This document shows, one piece after another, positions 4,036 to 5,214 of a DNA stretch of 5,214 nucleotides. Origin of the DNA: Elusimicrobiota bacterium (GTDB lineage Bacteria; Elusimicrobiota; Elusimicrobia; UBA1565; UBA9628); the NCBI GenBank assembly GCA_028871595.1, contig JAGWMT010000239.1, positions 1 to 5,214 of the forward strand, in the 5' to 3' direction. Both the position numbers and the translations under genes were made by a program. How positions within the stretch are numbered: the stretch's first letter is position 1; every line of letters starts with the position of its first letter. The notes beneath the pieces are model-generated. The model was not told where the DNA came from, did no database searches, and worked only from the letters and a program-made list of their open reading frames with translations.

Positions 4036-5214
4036 CTACAGTTTTCGCTTGGCCATCATGGCCTTGAGAGCCTCGGCCATGGCGCCCACCGGCGGCAGTT
4101 CCTTGGGCTGAGCCGACGCCGGCCGCGACGACCCGCCGGAGCGCGCCGACGCATTCACCGCGGCGCGATCCTCGCGCTTGCCGATCACCGGTTTGCTTTT
4201 GAGCGACAAAGCGATGCGTTTGCGCGCCAGGTCGACTTCCAAAACGGTGACATGCACCCGTTGTTGGACCTTGAGCACGTCGGCCGGATTCTGCACGTAC
4301 TGATCCGAGACTTCGCTGACGTGCACCAACCCGTCCTGGTGGACGCCGATATCAACAAATGCCCCGAACGCGGCCACGTTCGTGACGATCCCGGGCAGCT
4401 TCATCCCGGGCTTCACATCTTCCATCTTGGACACGGCGCCGAACTCGAACGCTTCGAACCGCTGACGGGGATCGCGGCCGGGTTTGGCTAACTCATTCAC
4501 GATATCCCGAAGGGTGGGCTCGCCGACGTCGGCCGTCACGTATTTTTTGATGTCGATCTTCGCGCGCAGCCCGGCGTCCGTCATCAGGTCCTTCACGCCG
4601 CAGCCCAGGTCCTTCGCCATATTTTCGACCAACGAATAGCGCTCGGGATGCACCGCGCTGGCGTCCAACGGATTCCTCCCGTCCCGTATTCTTAAAAATC
4701 CAGCCGACTGCTCGAAGGCCTTCGGCCCCAGTCGCGGCACCTTCTTCAAGCCGTCCCGGGAAGCGAACGCGCCGTTGGTATTTCGGTAATCAACGATATT
4801 CTTCGCCAGCGCCGAGCTCAAGCCGGACACGTAAGAGAGCAACTCCTTGCTGGCCGAATTGATTTCGACCCCCACGCCGTTCACGCAGGACACGACGGTG
4901 TCGTCCAACGATTTTTTTAATTCGTTCTGATCGACGTCGTGCTGATACTGCCCCACGCCGATGGACTTCGGATCGATCTTCACCAATTCGGCGAGGGGAT
5001 CCATCAAACGCCGCCCGATCGAGACGGCGCCGCGCACCGTGATATCTTCGTTCGGAAATTCTTCCCGCGCCGCGTCCGACGCCGAGTACACCGAAGCCCC
5101 GCTTTCATTCACCATGACCACGGTGACGCCCTTGAGCTTGAGCCCGCGGATGAACTCTTCCGTTTCCCGTCCAGCGGTGCCGTTCCCGATGCAGATCACT
5201 TCCGTTTTTTGCGC
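4036..5214 (-). CDS. tex: Tex-family RNA-binding transcription accessory protein, N-terminal half outside window
   Basis: The C-terminal 392 residues of a Tex protein (E. coli YhgF and Bordetella Tex are about 770-790 aa). Tex binds nucleic acid and is linked to transcription elongation and RNA turnover in the cytoplasm. Residues 1-95 here end the YqgF/RNase H-like domain, with the signature IGNGTAGRETE (9-19) and the family block ending LAELVKIDPKSIGVGQYQHD (74-93). Helix-hairpin-helix repeats span about 105-190 (CVNGVGVEINSAS, NTNGAFASRDGLKKVPRLG). The S1 RNA-binding domain is at about 267-340 (PGIVTNVAAFGAFVDIGVHQDG, then LKVQQRVHVTVLEVD). A Ser/Ala/Pro-rich linker and a short helix ending AMMAKRKL close the protein. 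The reading frame is open to the right edge; a GTG at 5197-5199 is internal, not the start. It uses three TTA codons and looks less GC-rich than its neighbours. It converges on the glycine-zipper gene. Confidence 0.96.
   Translation of the reverse strand, partial: AQKTEVICIGNGTAGRETEEFIRGLKLKGVTVVMVNESGASVYSASDAAREEFPNEDITVRGAVSIGRRLMDPLAELVKIDPKSIGVGQYQHDVDQNELKKSLDDTVVSCVNGVGVEINSASKELLSYVSGLSSALAKNIVDYRNTNGAFASRDGLKKVPRLGPKAFEQSAGFLRIRDGRNPLDASAVHPERYSLVENMAKDLGCGVKDLMTDAGLRAKIDIKKYVTADVGEPTLRDIVNELAKPGRDPRQRFEAFEFGAVSKMEDVKPGMKLPGIVTNVAAFGAFVDIGVHQDGLVHVSEVSDQYVQNPADVLKVQQRVHVTVLEVDLARKRIALSLKSKPVIGKREDRAAVNASARSGGSSRPASAQPKELPPVGAMAEALKAMMAKRKL

Noticed and set aside
1..5214. CRISPR array, insertion sequence, phage attachment site at the tRNA, or defence genes.
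   Set aside because: No spaced direct repeats, transposase or integrase is present. The tRNA-Leu 3' end is not duplicated as far as I can see, and the flanking genes are housekeeping.

Overview
The window comes from a GC-rich bacterium. Lipoprotein and secretion signals, together with a phosphatidylethanolamine pathway (PssA plus Psd), suggest a Gram-negative-type envelope. I cannot place the species. A deep-branching lineage such as Elusimicrobiota or a deltaproteobacterial-type group is only a guess. The genes are tightly packed, with short spacers, GTG starts and several starts that lack a Shine-Dalgarno site.

Layout. Positions 1-1821 (minus strand) read as one transcription unit: tRNA-Leu(UAA), psd, pssA, then dut, which is cut by the left edge. 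The tRNA ends 17 nt before psd, psd and pssA overlap by 16 nt, and pssA and dut share a GTGA overlap. PssA makes phosphatidylserine from CDP-diacylglycerol and serine, and Psd decarboxylates it to phosphatidylethanolamine. Dut (dUTPase) is a metabolic outsider at the end of the unit. Positions 1867-2307 (minus) encode a yeast Fcy1-like cytosine/nucleoside deaminase. A strong intrinsic terminator separates it from a small, secreted, very basic, helical protein of unknown function (2397-2792, minus).

A short divergent promoter region (2793-2861) leads rightwards to a putative lipoprotein (2862-3353) and a glycine-zipper membrane protein (3394-3963), both of unknown function. A 73-bp convergent spacer with three inverted repeats follows. 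It probably terminates both the rightward genes and the leftward tex gene (4036-5214), whose N-terminal half lies beyond the right edge. Tex is an RNA-binding transcription accessory protein.

Most of the window is ordinary housekeeping content, and I see no defence system, mobile element, CRISPR array or new multi-gene system. The points most worth a second look are the tRNA-psd junction, a recurring '-10 box plus CAACG' arrangement directly at three transcript or gene starts (possible leaderless mRNAs), the Fcy1-type deaminase, rare-codon use in tex, and three uncharacterised envelope proteins.
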